The notes under the pieces: model-generated
What the model was told of the DNA's origin: nothing
The model's database searches: none
What the model saw: only the letters and a program-made list of their open reading frames with translations
DNA from: Roseobacter cerasinus
Lineage (GTDB): Bacteria; Pseudomonadota; Alphaproteobacteria; Rhodobacterales; Rhodobacteraceae
NCBI RefSeq assembly: GCF_009811755.1
Contig: NZ_BLIV01000009.1
Coordinates: 1 to 64,000, forward strand
DNA: 64,000 nt
Direction: 5' to 3'
In this document: one piece after another, positions 27,111 through 34,577 of the stretch
Position numbering within the stretch: the stretch's first letter is position 1
Layout of the letters: each line of letters opens with the position of its first letter
Translations under genes and position numbers: made by a program

Positions 27111-27172
27111 GTTAACGATCACGGTATCGCCGAAGCGTTAACGAAAACCTTACGCGCGGCGCCAGCGTTAAC
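27111..27172 (-). promoter_or_regulatory. three GTTAAC palindromes upstream of rpoH
   Basis: GTTAAC occurs at 27111-27116, 27137-27142 and 27167-27172 within the 182-bp gap before rpoH, spaced 26 and 30 bases apart. Tandem placement on about the same helix face suggests a binding array. The factor is unknown; CtrA sites share TTAA cores, but their usual spacing is different. Confidence 0.35.
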
Positions 27173-27213
27173 ACTTCACATCCCTGTGCCATCACGCAGG
27201 CGTGCAGACTGTG

Positions 27214-28242
27214 TCAACCCGCGCCCAAGCTTGTGAGCAGATCGGCGATATCCTGCGGCAGCGGTGCCTCAAACCGGTGCTTTTCCCCCGAAATCGGGTG
27301 TTCAAAGCCCAAGACCGCCGCATGCAGCGCCTGGCGCGGGAAGGTTTTGACGGCCTCGGACGCAGCCTCGCCGAGCGCCTTCGCCGCAAGCTTGCGTTTG
27401 CCACCGTAGGTCGGATCGCCAATCAGACCATGACCCGCATGCGCCAGATGCACGCGGATCTGATGGGTGCGCCCGGTCTCCAGCCAGCATTCCATCAGTG
27501 CCACAACCGGCGGCGTGCCAAAGCGCGCGACGGTTCGAGCCCGCGTCACCGCATGGCGGCCGCCGTCAAACAAGACCGCCTGACGCTGGCGGTCCGTCTT
27601 GTGGCGCGCCAGCTGCGTGGTGATTTTCAGAATGTGCCCGGGCTCGAAATTCACGCCCTTCACTCCGCGCAGACGCGGGTCACTGCCATCGGGAACACCG
27701 TAGACCACCGCGTTGTAGTAGCGCTCCGCTGAATGCGCCTCGAACTGCGCGGCCAGCCCGTGATGCGCAGCATCCGATTTCGCGACGACCAGCAGGCCCG
27801 ATGTGTCCTTGTCGATGCGGTGCACAATACCGGGGCGTTTCATACCACCCACCCCGCTCAGGTCTTCACCGCAATGAGCCAGAAGCGCATTGACCAGGGT
27901 GCCTGACGGCGTGCCGGGCGCGGGATGCACGACCATGCCCGCCGGTTTGTTGATCACGATGAGGTCCGCGTCTTCGTAAACCACGTCAAGGGGGATGGTC
28001 TCGGGCAGGATATGACTGTCTTGTGCCTCTTCGACCTCAATCACAACCTCGGCTCCGGCCTCGATGCGCGTCTTTGGGTCAGACACAGGCCGGCCCCCAA
28101 CCCGCACGGCGCCCTGCGCGATCAAGCGGGCCAGCCGGGTGCGCGACAGCGCCGCCGCCTCTGGCACATCGCGGGCAAGCGCCTTATCAAGGCGCGGAGG
28201 CGGTGCATCGCCGATGGTGAAACGGATGTGACGAGACGGCAT
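27214..28242 (-). CDS. rluD: RluD-type 23S rRNA pseudouridine synthase
   Basis: 342 residues from ATG 28242, with AGGGG six bases upstream. An N-terminal S4 domain (LDKALARDVP to IAQGAVRVGGRPV) precedes the RluA-type catalytic domain with INKPAGMVVHPAPG, the catalytic Asp in HRIDKDTSGLLVVAKS, and GRTHQIRVHLAHAGHGLIGD. By family it isomerises uridines in helix 69 of 23S rRNA. The start codon is back-to-back with that of the divergent DUF6476 gene: both ATGs lie in one CATG at 28240-28243, so the ribosome binding site of this gene lies inside codons 2-7 of the other. RluC/RluA specificity cannot be fully excluded. Confidence 0.9.
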   Translation of the reverse strand: MPSRHIRFTIGDAPPPRLDKALARDVPEAAALSRTRLARLIAQGAVRVGGRPVSDPKTRIEAGAEVVIEVEEAQDSHILPETIPLDVVYEDADLIVINKPAGMVVHPAPGTPSGTLVNALLAHCGEDLSGVGGMKRPGIVHRIDKDTSGLLVVAKSDAAHHGLAAQFEAHSAERYYNAVVYGVPDGSDPRLRGVKGVNFEPGHILKITTQLARHKTDRQRQAVLFDGGRHAVTRARTVARFGTPPVVALMECWLETGRTHQIRVHLAHAGHGLIGDPTYGGKRKLAAKALGEAASEAVKTFPRQALHAAVLGFEHPISGEKHRFEAPLPQDIADLLTSLGAG

Positions 28243-28549
28243 GGACACCCCTGAACCGGATACGGATGCGGCCCTGCAAGAGCCCACCAACCTGCGATTT
28301 CTGCGCCGGTTGGTGACAGTGCTGACCGCAACGATGATTGGCGGTGTCATACTGATCATCGTTCTGATTGTCATGCGTTTCAACGCGCCGCCCCCAGATT
28401 TGCCCGACAGCATCGTCCTGCCGGGAGGCGCAAGCGCGATCAGCTTCACCCAAGGGCCGGATTGGTATGCGGTGACAACCGATGCGGATGAGATCCTAAT
28501 CTTTGACCGGGTCACCGGGCAACTGCGCAAGACTATCACCATCGACTAA
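28241..28549 (+). CDS. small single-pass membrane protein (DUF6476-like)
   Basis: 102 residues. One membrane segment at about 24-46 (VTVLTATMIGGVILIIVLIVMRF) follows a short acidic cytoplasmic head, and a periplasmic tail contains FTQGPDWYAVTTDADEILIFDRVTGQLRKTI, which resembles a beta hairpin. It matches what I recall of DUF6476, a family found in Rhodobacterales. The function is unknown. Its ATG shares a CATG with the divergent rluD start. The TTG-started AEC transporter gene begins 21 bp after its end, so the two may be cotranscribed. Confidence 0.8.
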   Translation: MDTPEPDTDAALQEPTNLRFLRRLVTVLTATMIGGVILIIVLIVMRFNAPPPDLPDSIVLPGGASAISFTQGPDWYAVTTDADEILIFDRVTGQLRKTITID

Positions 28550-28570
28550 GCCCCTGCCGGAGAGCCGCCC

Positions 28571-29452
28571 TTGGACCTCGCCCTGAAAGTCATCGAGATC
28601 ACCGCGCCGGTCTTCCTTCTGGCAGGGATCGGGTTTTTGTGGGTACGTCTGGGGTTTGAGTACCGAGTTCAGTTTGTCACCCGGCTGTCGATGACACTCG
28701 CTGTCCCGGCCCTGATTTTCGTGGCGCTGATGGAGACGGAGATCCCCGCGCAATCCCTCTCGCAAATCAGCATCGCCGCCATTGTGGCTTATGCCTGCGC
28801 AGCCTTCGGGGCGTGGTGCCTGGTGCGGCTGACCGGGCTTGAGGTGCGCACCTATCTGGCGCCGATCATGATGGGCAACACCGGCAACATCGGGCTGCCG
28901 CTGGCCTTCTTTGCCTATGGCGATGAAGGGTTCGGCTATGCAGTGGTGGTCTTTGCGGTCTCGTCGATCTTTGCCTTCACCTTTGGGGTCTGGACCGTGG
29001 CGCGCACCAATTCTCCGCTGACCATGTTCAAGGAACCGATGGTGGCGGCCACACTTCTGGGCGCGCTCTTTCTCTGGCAAGGCTGGCAGACACCGCCGGT
29101 TGTCACAAACACCCTGTCCCTGTTGGGCCAAATGGCGATTCCCCTGATGCTGATCACGCTCGGGGTGGCGGTGGCACGGCTCACTCCGCAAAATGTCAGC
29201 CGGTCGCTTTGGGTGGCCATCGCGAAAATCTCGCTCTGCGTCAGCATCGGCTGGACCTTGGGGCTATGGTTCGAGCTGCCGCATGTGGCCTTTGGCATCC
29301 TCGTGCTGCAACTGGCCGCCCCCGCCGCTGTCACCAGCTATCTGATCGCAGAGAAATACGAGGCGGACGCGCAAGCCGTGGCCGGTCTGGTTGTGGTATC
29401 AACGCTGCTGTCAGTCGTCACGCTGCCGCTGCTGCTGAGCGTGGTTCTCTAA
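28571..29452 (+). CDS. AEC-family (auxin efflux carrier-like) transporter
   Basis: 293 residues with about ten hydrophobic helices in two halves, as in the AEC/PIN-like family. Landmarks are MGNTGNIGLPLAFFAYGDEG in the first half and LQLAAPAAVTSYLIAEKYEADAQAVAGLVVVSTLLS at the end. The start is TTG at 28571 with GGAGAG upstream; the N-terminus DLALKVIEITAPVFLLAGIGFLWVRL is the normal family opening. Bacterial members export or import organic acids such as malate; the substrate here is unknown. It sits 17 bp before the 3' end of the convergent tRNA-His. Confidence 0.88.
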   Translation: MDLALKVIEITAPVFLLAGIGFLWVRLGFEYRVQFVTRLSMTLAVPALIFVALMETEIPAQSLSQISIAAIVAYACAAFGAWCLVRLTGLEVRTYLAPIMMGNTGNIGLPLAFFAYGDEGFGYAVVVFAVSSIFAFTFGVWTVARTNSPLTMFKEPMVAATLLGALFLWQGWQTPPVVTNTLSLLGQMAIPLMLITLGVAVARLTPQNVSRSLWVAIAKISLCVSIGWTLGLWFELPHVAFGILVLQLAAPAAVTSYLIAEKYEADAQAVAGLVVVSTLLSVVTLPLLLSVVL

Positions 29453-29469
29453 GCTGCTTGGGCTGAAGA

Positions 29470-29546
29470 TGGTACCACCTCCTGGGCTCGAACCAGGGAC
29501 CTCCTGATCCACAATCAGGCGCTCTAACCAACTGAGCTAAGGCGGC
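29470..29546 (-). tRNA. tRNA-His (anticodon GTG)
   Basis: 77 bases on the minus strand, including an encoded CCA. Acceptor GCCGCCT pairs with AGGTGGT (two G-T pairs), D-arm GCTC/GAGC, anticodon stem CCTGA/TCAGG with loop TTGTGGA (anticodon GTG), and T-arm loop TTCGAGC. The discriminator base is A73, and the base preceding position 1 is T, so the usual tRNA-His identity pair G(-1):C73 is absent. That is the known state in many alphaproteobacteria, whose HisRS is adapted to it. Confidence 0.96.
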
Positions 29547-29589
29547 ACGAGCTTCGATTTATCCGCCCGGATTGCGGATTGCAAGGGGG

Positions 29590-30072
29590 TTAGAAGCGAT
29601 AGGTCCAGCTCTCTTCGACCAGATCCTGCCCGAAGGAGTGCACCGGATTTGAGCTCACTCTGTCCCAGCCTGTGGCCCGATAAAGCGCGCAGGCCGCCGT
29701 GTGGCTTTCATGGGTCCAAAGCTGCATGCCCTGATACCCCCGGCCTTCGGCAAAGCTCATGCAGGTTGCCAAAAGCCGCTTGCCCAGCCGCTTGCCGCGT
29801 GCCTCGGGCACCAGCAGAAACAGGCGCAGCTTGGCTGTCGTGTCCGACAGACGCACGCAGAAAATCGACCCCAGCCGCTGTCCCGCCTCCTCGGCGATCC
29901 ACCCGCGCTCGACCTTCGGATCGTGCTGCGCGATGAAATCGTCGAGGATCTCACTCACCAACACGCCAAAGCTCGCGTCAAACCCTTCGGCCTGCGCATA
30001 AAGCGTGCCGTGCTGCGTCACCAACCAATCGCGGTCATCTGCCGTGAAACGACGAATAGTTACCTTATCCAT
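29590..30072 (-). CDS. GNAT-family N-acetyltransferase
   Basis: 160 residues from ATG 30072; the frame extends to 30180, but that part is not like the family. GNAT motif A is LRLFLLVPEARGKRLGKRLLATCMSFAEGRGY (the R-x-x-G-x-G/K loop binds acetyl-CoA), followed by QLWTHESHTAACALYRATGWDRV. It begins TIRRFTADDRDWLV as usual. The substrate is unknown. It lies directly after tRNA-His on the same strand and is divergent from the small DUF6324-like gene. Confidence 0.88.
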   Translation of the reverse strand: MDKVTIRRFTADDRDWLVTQHGTLYAQAEGFDASFGVLVSEILDDFIAQHDPKVERGWIAEEAGQRLGSIFCVRLSDTTAKLRLFLLVPEARGKRLGKRLLATCMSFAEGRGYQGMQLWTHESHTAACALYRATGWDRVSSNPVHSFGQDLVEESWTYRF

Positions 30073-30154
30073 ATGCGCAACAAACCCTATGGCCGCTTGC
30101 CTTTCAAGGCGGTGCAAGCTAGCGATGCCTGCACTTTCAGACGGGAGAGCGCAT

Positions 30155-30352
30155 ATGAGTATCGACACCGAACGCGACATCGAAGCAAACCTTCAGATCG
30201 GGCCGACAGACAAGGGCATGGTGCGCATCTATGTGGAATCGGACGGTGTTGAGATTCCCATGGATTTCGCCCCCGATGACGCGGACGAAATCGCCGAGGA
30301 AATCGTGGCCGCGGCGAATCGCGCGCGCAACATGGCACCAAAGCGGCGTTAG
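30155..30352 (+). CDS. small conserved protein (DUF6324-like)
   Basis: 65 residues from ATG 30155 with GGGAGA eight bases upstream. The sequence (SIDTERDIEANLQIGPTDKG, then VRIYVESDGVEIPMDFAPDDADEIAEEI) is an acidic, compact alpha/beta pattern that I recall as DUF6324 in Rhodobacterales. The function is unknown. Its stop overlaps the 3' end of the convergent mmcB by 4 bases. Confidence 0.7.
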   Translation: MSIDTERDIEANLQIGPTDKGMVRIYVESDGVEIPMDFAPDDADEIAEEIVAAANRARNMAPKRR

Positions 30353-30807
30353 CCCACGTCCAGAGCCATCTCTGGATCACGCAACCCCTGCAACCGCCGC
30401 GCAGCCGTTGTCGCCACCTTCTGGATCATCACCTTGCGCCGCGCGGCGGCCAGCTTGGCCTCGGGGCCCATGCGGATGATCTCTCCGCCATAGGGGTCCG
30501 CGATGATCAACCCGGTGTCATCCGGCAACAGCTCAGTCGGGAAATGCTCATCCACGGCCCAGAAGAAGCGGTCGCACCACGGCAAGTATCCATCCCATTT
30601 GTGATCCGACTGGAAATCCGCGCGGCTCGATTTGCACTCGATCACCCAGATCTCGCCCTTGGGGCCAAGCCCCATGACGTCCACCCGCAGACCGCGTGCG
30701 GGGATCACTTCGTCGACGCTCACAAACCCGTAGCTCGACAGAAGGCGGCTCGCCCCGCGGGCAAGCAACTGTCCGGGCTGTAGGGGTGAAGCGTCGGCAT
30801 GCATCAT
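30349..30807 (-). CDS. mmcB: MmcB-family DNA repair protein
   Basis: 152 residues from ATG 30807 (alternatives at 30804, or TTG 30813). A restriction-endonuclease-like fold with the PD-(D/E)xK-type core LRVDVMGLGPKGEIWVIECKSSRADFQSD (Asp, then E-x-K) is visible, followed by WCDRFFWAVDEHFP. In Caulobacter mmcB is part of the SOS regulon and contributes to mitomycin C survival, probably in crosslink repair. A LexA site lies 12 bases upstream of the start, supporting SOS control here too. The last bases overlap the convergent DUF6324-like gene. Confidence 0.88.
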   Translation of the reverse strand: MMHADASPLQPGQLLARGASRLLSSYGFVSVDEVIPARGLRVDVMGLGPKGEIWVIECKSSRADFQSDHKWDGYLPWCDRFFWAVDEHFPTELLPDDTGLIIADPYGGEIIRMGPEAKLAAARRKVMIQKVATTAARRLQGLRDPEMALDVG

Positions 30808-30818
30808 AGTCAAACTAT

Positions 30819-30833
30819 GAACAGATAGAGAAC
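30819..30833 (-). promoter_or_regulatory. LexA (SOS) box upstream of mmcB
   Basis: GAAC-AGATAGA-GAAC, i.e. the alphaproteobacterial direct-repeat LexA site GTTC-N7-GTTC read on the other strand. It lies 12-26 bases upstream of the mmcB start, where it would block the promoter. Both half sites and the spacer length are exact. Confidence 0.8.
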
Positions 30834-31083
30834 ATCGATCAAGAGTATTTTGTGCATGCCCTTGCCCCGGCAGGCGTTGGGTCCTAAGTGCAGTGAGGAC
30901 GGGTTCTGCTCTTCACGTCTACGGTTACATTCCGGTGGCCTTAAGCAAATCCGAGGGAGCTGGCTCTGTTCTGGCCCTGGTCAGTTTACCTGGCACCCAC
31001 CTGTATATACAGGTCCTCGGGAATAAGAACCAAACGGTTGCTGCGGGCCCGTCACTCGACCCCAGCCGTCTTAAAACAGCTGT

Positions 31084-31197
31084 TCAGCGCCGTCTGTGCA
31101 GCGGACGCTTTCCTTCAACACGAACCGGGATCAGAAGCTGCTCATGCTGCGGCTGCGCAAAAATCTGACGGATTACACGAAGAATATACTCGAACAT
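31084..31197 (-). CDS. possible 37-residue small basic protein
   Basis: A 37-codon frame begins at ATG 31197 with an ideal AGGAG seven bases upstream. It reads MFEYILRVIRQIF, AQPQHEQLLIPVRV, then a basic end EGKRPLHRRR. An amphipathic N-terminal helix rich in I/L/F with spaced Arg could associate with membrane. It lies in an otherwise gene-free stretch (30834-31268) upstream of mmcB and downstream of a small membrane-protein gene on the same strand. No homologue comes to mind. The support is the strong start signal and plausible composition only. Confidence 0.4.
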   Translation of the reverse strand: MFEYILRVIRQIFAQPQHEQLLIPVRVEGKRPLHRRR

Positions 31198-31268
31198 TGC
31201 CGGTCTCCTTTGACTTAAAGATGGCGACTGCTGCGTAAAAGTCCAGAGAGATTCGAGCAAAATTAGCG

Positions 31269-31577
31269 TTAACGGCCCCGGTTGCGGTCTCTTGCCGCAA
31301 CCAATACGGGCACAGCCTGGCGAGGGCCACCGCCTCCGGTGTCGTGAGGCCGGTCTTTTTCCGCAACGGCCGTGATTGCCCAGGCAAACTGTACGCCCGA
31401 AAAGACAATACCGTTCAAAACCCAAAACACCGCGACGGCCATGAGAGCCACGTCAGAGGTGGACACCAGATGCCCGAGATTCGCCACATTGAGCCACAAA
31501 ACAAGGGCCACAAAGGCGCCCGCCACGGCAAAGCCGGTAAAGGCGCTTCTCATGTACAATCTGACGACTCGCGGCAT
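31269..31577 (-). CDS. small membrane protein, two helices
   Basis: 102 residues from ATG 31577, with AAGGAGA eight bases upstream. Two membrane helices are visible: AFTGFAVAGAFVALVLWLNV and DVALMAVAVFWVLNGIVFSGVQFAWAI. A hydrophilic, basic C-terminus (AEKDRPHDTGGGGPRQAVP) follows. I do not recognise the family. It follows nusB on the same strand with a 44-bp gap, so it may be the last gene of the rib-nusB transcription unit. Confidence 0.75.
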   Translation of the reverse strand: MPRVVRLYMRSAFTGFAVAGAFVALVLWLNVANLGHLVSTSDVALMAVAVFWVLNGIVFSGVQFAWAITAVAEKDRPHDTGGGGPRQAVPVLVAARDRNRGR

Positions 31578-31621
31578 GGGCTGTCTCCTTCGTTCAGAAA
31601 CTAGCGCAGGGTCTCGGCGTT

Positions 31622-32104
31622 TCAAAACGCCTCGGGCCGCGCCTCACGGGCCATGTGATCCAGCACCGCATTCACGAATTTTGGCTCTTTCCCCTCAGGA
31701 AAGAACGCCCGCGCCACATCGACATATTCGGTGATCACAACTTTGGGAGGGGTCTGCTTGCCCTGCAGCTCAGCCCCCGCCGCACGGAAGAGCGCGCGCA
31801 AGGTCGGATCAATCCGCGCAATGGGCCATTTGGCCACCAGCGCCCGATCTGTCATCTGGTCAATCGGGGCCTGATAGTTCACAGCGCCCTCCAGCACCTC
31901 GCCAAACAGCTCCATATCGCCGTCCAGCATCTCAGCGCCATCATAGGTCGCGCCGAAGCGGTGGTCGAAGAATTCAGCCCGTACGGCTTCGATGGTCTGG
32001 GAGGAATGCTCCATCTGAAACAGCGCCTGCACGGCATAGAGCCGGGCGGCGGATTTCATTTTCCGGCGCTGGTTGCCAGAGAGGTTGCCATGCAGCGATG
32101 TCAT
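31622..32104 (-). CDS. nusB: transcription antitermination factor NusB
   Basis: 160 residues. The all-helical NusB fold is recognisable from NQRRKMKSAARLYAVQALFQME at the N-terminus and the C-terminal VVITEYVDVARAFFPEGKEPKFVNAVLDHMARE. NusB with NusE binds boxA in rRNA leaders for antitermination. It overlaps the stop of ribH by 4 bases (ATGA), the usual ribH-nusB arrangement. Confidence 0.95.
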   Translation of the reverse strand: MTSLHGNLSGNQRRKMKSAARLYAVQALFQMEHSSQTIEAVRAEFFDHRFGATYDGAEMLDGDMELFGEVLEGAVNYQAPIDQMTDRALVAKWPIARIDPTLRALFRAAGAELQGKQTPPKVVITEYVDVARAFFPEGKEPKFVNAVLDHMAREARPEAF

Positions 32105-32652
32105 GCGGTCTTCGATCCGTCACTTGAACCGGCGATCAGCGTGTCCTGCCCTGCGGGCTTGAAGCCAATGCCTTTGGATTGGGTGGCCCACTTACGGGCC
32201 ATCGCCACAAGATGCAAGGCGGCTGCTGCGGCTCCCCCACCCTTGTTCTGGCCCGCAACGTCGGCGCGCGCCTCGGCCTGCGCGCGGGTCTCCACGGTCA
32301 GGATACCATTGCCGATGCAGAGCCCCTGCAGGCCCAGCAGTTGCAGCGCCCGGCTGCTGTCGTTGCAGACCGTCTCATAGTGTGTGGTCTCGCCCCGGAT
32401 CACGCAACCAAGCGCCACGTAGCCATCAAAATTGCTGCGCCGGTCCGAGATGCCGATAGCTGTGGGCACTTCGAGCGCCCCGGGCATCTCAATGAGCTCC
32501 CATGTGGCACCCGCCGCTTCGATCTCGGCTTTTGCACCGGCCACGAGATTGTCGGCGATGTCCTTGTAGTACGGCGCCACGACAATCAGGATTTTGACCG
32601 GTTTGTCGAACTCCGGGCGCGGCAGGACGTAGTGCTGTTCGTTCGCAGCCAT
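32101..32652 (-). CDS. ribH: 6,7-dimethyl-8-ribityllumazine synthase
   Basis: 183 residues. RibH condenses 5-amino-6-ribitylaminouracil with 3,4-dihydroxy-2-butanone 4-phosphate, the penultimate step of riboflavin synthesis, in large oligomeric shells. Landmarks are ILIVVAPYYKDIADNLVAGA, EMPGALEVPTAIG (phosphate/ribityl site), YVALGCVIRGETTHYETV and LCIGNGILTVETRAQAEAR. AAGGAG precedes the ATG. It follows ribB by 3 bases and overlaps nusB by 4. Confidence 0.96.
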   Translation of the reverse strand: MAANEQHYVLPRPEFDKPVKILIVVAPYYKDIADNLVAGAKAEIEAAGATWELIEMPGALEVPTAIGISDRRSNFDGYVALGCVIRGETTHYETVCNDSSRALQLLGLQGLCIGNGILTVETRAQAEARADVAGQNKGGGAAAAALHLVAMARKWATQSKGIGFKPAGQDTLIAGSSDGSKTA

Positions 32653-32655
32653 GGG

Positions 32656-33780
32656 CTACTCCTTGGTGATCGGGCGCGTGCCCACGATGGAGAGGTTGTA
32701 GGCCTCAAGGCCCAGATATTTGGTCTGCGGACTGTCGGTGAGCAGGATCAGATCACGGAACCCGAGGCTCGACATGATCTGCGCGCCGACACCGGTGCGT
32801 TTGATCGTGCGCGGGCCGTCGTCTTCGTCACCGTCCAGCCTCAGCTTGGGATGCGGCTCGCGGAAGAGCAGCACAGCCCCCCGCCCCTCCTCGGCGATGA
32901 TCTCCATCGCCCGGGGCAGTTCATCTGCCGGGCTTGGGCCAAGGCCCAGCACATCTTCCAGCGCGTTCAGCGCATGGGTCCGCACGAGGATCGGCGCGTC
33001 ATCATTCAGATCACCCTTGCTGAGCATCACATGGTCGGTGCCGGTGATTTCATCAGCAAAGACCCGCATGTGCCAGCTGCCGCCAAAGGTCGAGGTCACC
33101 TCGCGCTCGTCGCGCAGGCGCAGCAGGTTGTCATGCTTGAGCCGGTAGGAAATCAGATCGCTGATCGTGCCGATCTTCAGCCCGTGCTCCGCCGCAAACG
33201 CCACCAGATCGGGCAGCCGCGCCATCTCGCCATCAGGCTTCATGATCTCACAGATCACGCCCGAGGGGTGCAACCCTGCAAGGCGGCTGATGTCGACCGC
33301 CGCCTCGGTATGACCGGCCCGCACCAGAACACCGCCCCGACGCGCCCGCAGCGGAAAGATATGCCCGGGCGTCGCAATATCCGCCTGCCCCTTGTCCTCA
33401 TCAATGGCCACCGCCACCGTCAGCGCGCGATCTGCGGCCGAAATGCCGGTGCTGACGCCCTCGCGCGCCTCAATGGACACGGTGAAAGCTGTCTCATGCC
33501 GCGAGGAGTTGTTCACGGCCATCATCGGCAGCCCGAGGGTCTCGACACGCTCTGCCGTCAGCGGCATGCAGATCAACCCCCGCCCATGCGTGGCCATAAA
33601 GTTAATCGCAGCGGCATCGGCAGATTGCGCCGGGATCACAAGATCCCCTTCATTCTCGCGATCCTCATGATCGACCAAAATGAACATGCGACCCTGCCGC
33701 GCATCTTCGATGATGTCCTCAATGGGCGCGATCTTGGCGCGCAGATCAGTCTCAATTGGCCCGGGGGTTTCAAAGCTCAT
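32656..33780 (-). CDS. ribB: 3,4-dihydroxy-2-butanone-4-phosphate synthase with degenerate GTP cyclohydrolase II domain
   Basis: 374 residues from ATG 33780 (a start 6 codons upstream is also possible). Residues about 15-215 are the DHBP synthase: VDHEDRENEGDLVIPAQ, then FMATHGRGLICMPL, VSIEAREGVSTGISAADRA and RAGHTEAAVDISRLAG. They convert ribulose 5-phosphate to the four-carbon unit. Residues about 220-374 have the overall GTP cyclohydrolase II shape (GPRTIKRTGVGAQIMSSLGF, LEAYNLSIVGTRPI), but the zinc cysteine motif expected around VRTHALNALEDVLGLG is missing. The second activity is therefore probably lost, and the cell would need a separate RibA (family knowledge plus inference). It is translated between ribE and ribH. 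Confidence 0.93.
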   Translation of the reverse strand: MSFETPGPIETDLRAKIAPIEDIIEDARQGRMFILVDHEDRENEGDLVIPAQSADAAAINFMATHGRGLICMPLTAERVETLGLPMMAVNNSSRHETAFTVSIEAREGVSTGISAADRALTVAVAIDEDKGQADIATPGHIFPLRARRGGVLVRAGHTEAAVDISRLAGLHPSGVICEIMKPDGEMARLPDLVAFAAEHGLKIGTISDLISYRLKHDNLLRLRDEREVTSTFGGSWHMRVFADEITGTDHVMLSKGDLNDDAPILVRTHALNALEDVLGLGPSPADELPRAMEIIAEEGRGAVLLFREPHPKLRLDGDEDDGPRTIKRTGVGAQIMSSLGFRDLILLTDSPQTKYLGLEAYNLSIVGTRPITKE

Positions 33781-33855
33781 GGCGCGCGTGCCTTTCATTC
33801 CACTTGCGCAGGCTCATATCGCAGCGCCGATGTCTTGACCAGACGCGCGCGGCGC

Positions 33856-34449
33856 TCAAGCGCCCTGCATATCGCCAAGGCGCGCGACGTAACGGGCCAG
33901 GGTGTCGATCTCCAGATTGACGCGGTCGCCCACGGCCACATCCCCCCAGGTGGTGGCAATCTTGGTGTGCGGGATGAAGTTGATGCCGAACTCGGATCCA
34001 TCAACCTCATTCACGGTGAGGGACGTCCCGTTGAGCGCAACAGACCCCTTTGGCGCAATGAACCGCGCCAGATCCTCGGGCGCGCGCAACACAACGCGGG
34101 TGCTGTCGCCCTCGTCGGTCACGGAGACCACAACCGCCACGCCATCAACGTGACCGGAGACGATATGCCCACCCAACTCATCCCCCACACGCAAGGCGCG
34201 TTCGAGATTGACCCGTTTGCCGACCGCCCAGGCCCCAAGGTTGGTCTTATCCACGGTCTCCGCGCTGACCTGCACCTCATACCAGTCGGGCCCCAGATCA
34301 ACGACCGTCAGGCAGACCCCATCCGAGGCGATGGACGCCCCCATGTCGATGTTTCTGGTGTCATAGCCGGTGCGCAGCCGCACGCGCAGATCGCCTTCTT
34401 GCGTGAGGTCCAGAACCTCGCCAATATCGGTGATGATGCCTGTAAACAT
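33856..34449 (-). CDS. ribE: riboflavin synthase, alpha subunit
   Basis: 197 residues with the two tandem beta-barrel lumazine-binding halves: MFTGIITDIGEV at the N-terminus, ASDGVCLTVVDL and GGHIVSGHVDGV in the first half, and SVALNGTSLTVNEVDG and FIPHTKIATTW in the second. It dismutates two lumazines to riboflavin and the pyrimidine precursor. It heads the minus-strand ribE-ribB-ribH-nusB run and is divergent from kpsS across 128 bp. No FMN riboswitch is apparent upstream. Confidence 0.95.
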   Translation of the reverse strand: MFTGIITDIGEVLDLTQEGDLRVRLRTGYDTRNIDMGASIASDGVCLTVVDLGPDWYEVQVSAETVDKTNLGAWAVGKRVNLERALRVGDELGGHIVSGHVDGVAVVVSVTDEGDSTRVVLRAPEDLARFIAPKGSVALNGTSLTVNEVDGSEFGINFIPHTKIATTWGDVAVGDRVNLEIDTLARYVARLGDMQGA

Positions 34450-34577
34450 TGAGCCGTGTCCTCGCGCGTTTATGGTGAGTTAGACGCAGGCAGCCGCGTG
34501 CGCAAGTCCCGGCGCTTGCCCGATGCACCCCGACCTGCCATAAATCGGATGGGTGGCAAAAACGAGCGAAGGCAATT

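Noticed and set aside
30893-31408. Several overlapping frames on both strands around the 37-codon gene
   Set aside because: They lack start signals and conserved composition; only the short frame 31084-31197 has a good ribosome binding site.
32179-34452. 757-codon open frame on the plus strand across ribH-ribB-ribE
   Set aside because: It is antisense to three certain riboflavin genes, has low-complexity His/Arg/Gly composition, and arises from the codon bias of GC-rich genes.
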